DNA of 37,898 nucleotides, taken from positions 1 through 37,898 of the IMG/VR virus record IMGVR_UViG_3300024059_000013, one strand, 5' to 3'. Positions within the stretch are counted from its first letter, which is position 1; every line of letters begins with the position of its first letter. Shown one piece after another: positions 37,212 to 37,898 of this stretch. The stretch comes from a virus. A program made the translations under genes and the position numbers. The notes under the pieces were generated by a model. That model did no database searches. It worked only from the letters and a program-made list of their open reading frames with translations, and was not told the origin of the DNA.

Positions 37212-37484
37212 ATGAGTAACGCAGCAAACACGACGGGAAAATACGAGGTCAAAGAGACCGTGATTTACGGTTACAAACTGGAGCTGGAACTGTTCGAAGA
37301 GCAAGGCGACGAGCGCTCCGATTGCAGTGTGACGCGGACGGTAAACGGGCAAGAGTTCGGCGGATCACTGGGCATGTTGATGGGGTTCGGTACGCTCGAA
37401 GACTATCAAACTGGCGATGAGTACGTGGTATCCGACACGCATCAAAAGGCGATTATAAAGTGGGCGGAGGAGAACGGGTACTGA
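37212..37484 (+). CDS. Hypothetical protein; last gene of the plus-strand arm
   Basis: The ATG follows a GGGAGCACAA ribosome site. The 90-residue product has a strand start (YEVKETVIYGYKLELELFEE), a Gly-rich middle (QEFGGSLGMLMGFG) and a helical end. It is followed by a terminator. The bases flanking the gene are repeated beyond the terminator (TACACGGGAGCACAA and CGCGCAGACTT), as if the gene had once been duplicated or inserted as a cassette. No family is recognised. Confidence 0.6.
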   Translation: MSNAANTTGKYEVKETVIYGYKLELELFEEQGDERSDCSVTRTVNGQEFGGSLGMLMGFGTLEDYQTGDEYVVSDTHQKAIIKWAEENGY

Positions 37485-37516
37485 TAAAACTCGCGCAGAC
37501 TTTTAGATCCGAGAAG

Positions 37517-37544
37517 GGCGCGCACATGTTGCGCGTCTTTTTTT
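37517..37544 (+). terminator. Rho-independent terminator closing the plus-strand arm
   Basis: GGCGCGCA (37517-37524) pairs with TGCGCGTC (37530-37537), with one G-T pair, around the loop CATGT, and seven T follow (37538-37544). Confidence 0.9.
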
Positions 37545-37556
37545 GTGCGTTACTGT

Positions 37557-37586
37557 TACACGGGAGCACAATATCCGCGCAGACTT
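37557..37586 (+). repeat. Second copy of the two sequences that flank the 37212 gene
   Basis: TACACGGGAGCACAA (37557-37571) repeats 37192-37206, and CGCGCAGACTT (37576-37586) repeats 37492-37502. Around the gene they lie 285 bases apart; here they are four bases apart with no gene between. This is consistent with a duplicated cassette that lost its gene. Confidence 0.6.
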
Positions 37587-37601
37587 ATAAAACGGGCTCG
37601 C

Positions 37602-37834
37602 GATTGCAGGAGGATTGCAGCACGATTGTTTTTTAAGTGTATGATTAAGAAGGCGATTGCAGGATTGCAGGGATTGCAGAGTAAAAGAGAGGTAGAGGGG
37701 AAAAGGGAAAGGGTTGCAGAGGTAGTATATAACTCACTCACTCTATACAATCCTGCAATCCTACAATCCTGTTACTAACTTACTGATATATATACTCGCA
37801 TCGCGATTGCAAAAATACAATCCTCAAACAATCC
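37602..37834. repeat. GATTGCAG iteron cluster in a gene-free region (origin or packaging-site candidate)
   Basis: GATTGCAG occurs at 37602-37609, 37613-37620, 37655-37662, 37663-37670 and 37672-37679. An inverted copy CTGCAATC lies at 37753-37760, flanked by partial CAATCC copies at 37748-37753 and 37764-37769. Further partial copies are GATTGC at 37805-37810 and CAATCC at 37818-37823 and 37829-37834. A purine-rich run (37680-37713) and AT-rich stretches (37629-37650, 37723-37735, 37772-37796) separate the direct and inverted arrays. The 414-base stretch 37485-37898 has no supported gene. Iterons beside AT-rich DNA are typical of replication origins; a terminase recognition site is the main alternative. 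Confidence 0.6.
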
Positions 37835-37898
37835 GCATAGGTAAGCCATTCCCGTGGGTTGCGTAGCCGTGTAACGCGCAGTGCAAAACAGATCCGGT

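Noticed and set aside
37545-37778. A 77-codon open frame in the iteron region
   Set aside because: It begins inside the terminator tail without a ribosome site and its sequence is made up of the GATTGCAG repeats.
37602-37834. The GATTGCAG array as a CRISPR array
   Set aside because: The repeats are only eight bases, irregularly spaced and in both orientations, with no uniform spacers.

Overview
The window is part of a tailed double-stranded DNA phage genome. The virion genes fit a short-tailed (podovirus) architecture: an SU10-type head-tail adaptor, a gp10-like tail nozzle, one large tail fibre with a jelly-roll-like tip, and a run of large alanine/glycine-rich ejection (internal virion) proteins. 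A lipoprotein in the lysis cassette points to a Gram-negative host. No phage RNA polymerase is visible and four good sigma70-like promoters are, so the phage probably uses host RNA polymerase. Major capsid, large terminase and the bulk of the portal are not in the window and presumably lie upstream of base 1. No tRNA, CRISPR array, integrase or insertion sequence was found.

Layout. (1) Bases 1-17,695, plus strand: the tail end of an upstream gene, a lysis-like cassette (membrane/coiled-coil protein, DUF5675 protein, holin-like protein, lipoprotein), adaptor, tail fibre, nozzle, then ejection-type proteins with the small terminase lodged among them. (2) Bases 17,749-26,528, minus strand: a tightly overlapping replication/recombination operon read from right to left: a uracil-DNA-glycosylase/exonuclease/polymerase fusion, a coiled-coil peptide, a Cas4/RecB-like nuclease, a Sak4-like ATPase, a DUF669-type putative ssDNA-binding protein with histone-like tails, an SNF2-type helicase, a small PD-(D/E)XK nuclease, a MazG-like pyrophosphohydrolase, small Zn or basic proteins and a HAD phosphatase. 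(3) Bases 26,666-37,484, plus strand: a PrimPol-helicase, then about 20 small early-type genes, a DUF932 protein, a UvrD-like helicase and a YodL-like protein, with promoters and terminators between sub-operons. (4) Bases 37,485-37,898: a gene-free, iteron-rich stretch.

How it works together (inference). The minus-strand operon and the divergent PrimPol-helicase supply priming, unwinding, synthesis, strand annealing and nuclease functions. The plus-strand small genes look like early host-interaction genes. The left arm builds the particle and lyses the host.

The most interesting non-coding signals are two. First, bases 33,270-33,411 look like a structured RNA: a promoter's predicted start falls exactly on the first base of a 10-bp long-range stem, and a duplicated sequence inside offers two competing partners for one strand. 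It sits just upstream of the DUF932 gene. Second, bases 37,602-37,834 hold a cluster of GATTGCAG direct and inverted repeats that resembles a replication origin or packaging site. No folding energies or database searches could be run; family calls rest on motifs read by eye.
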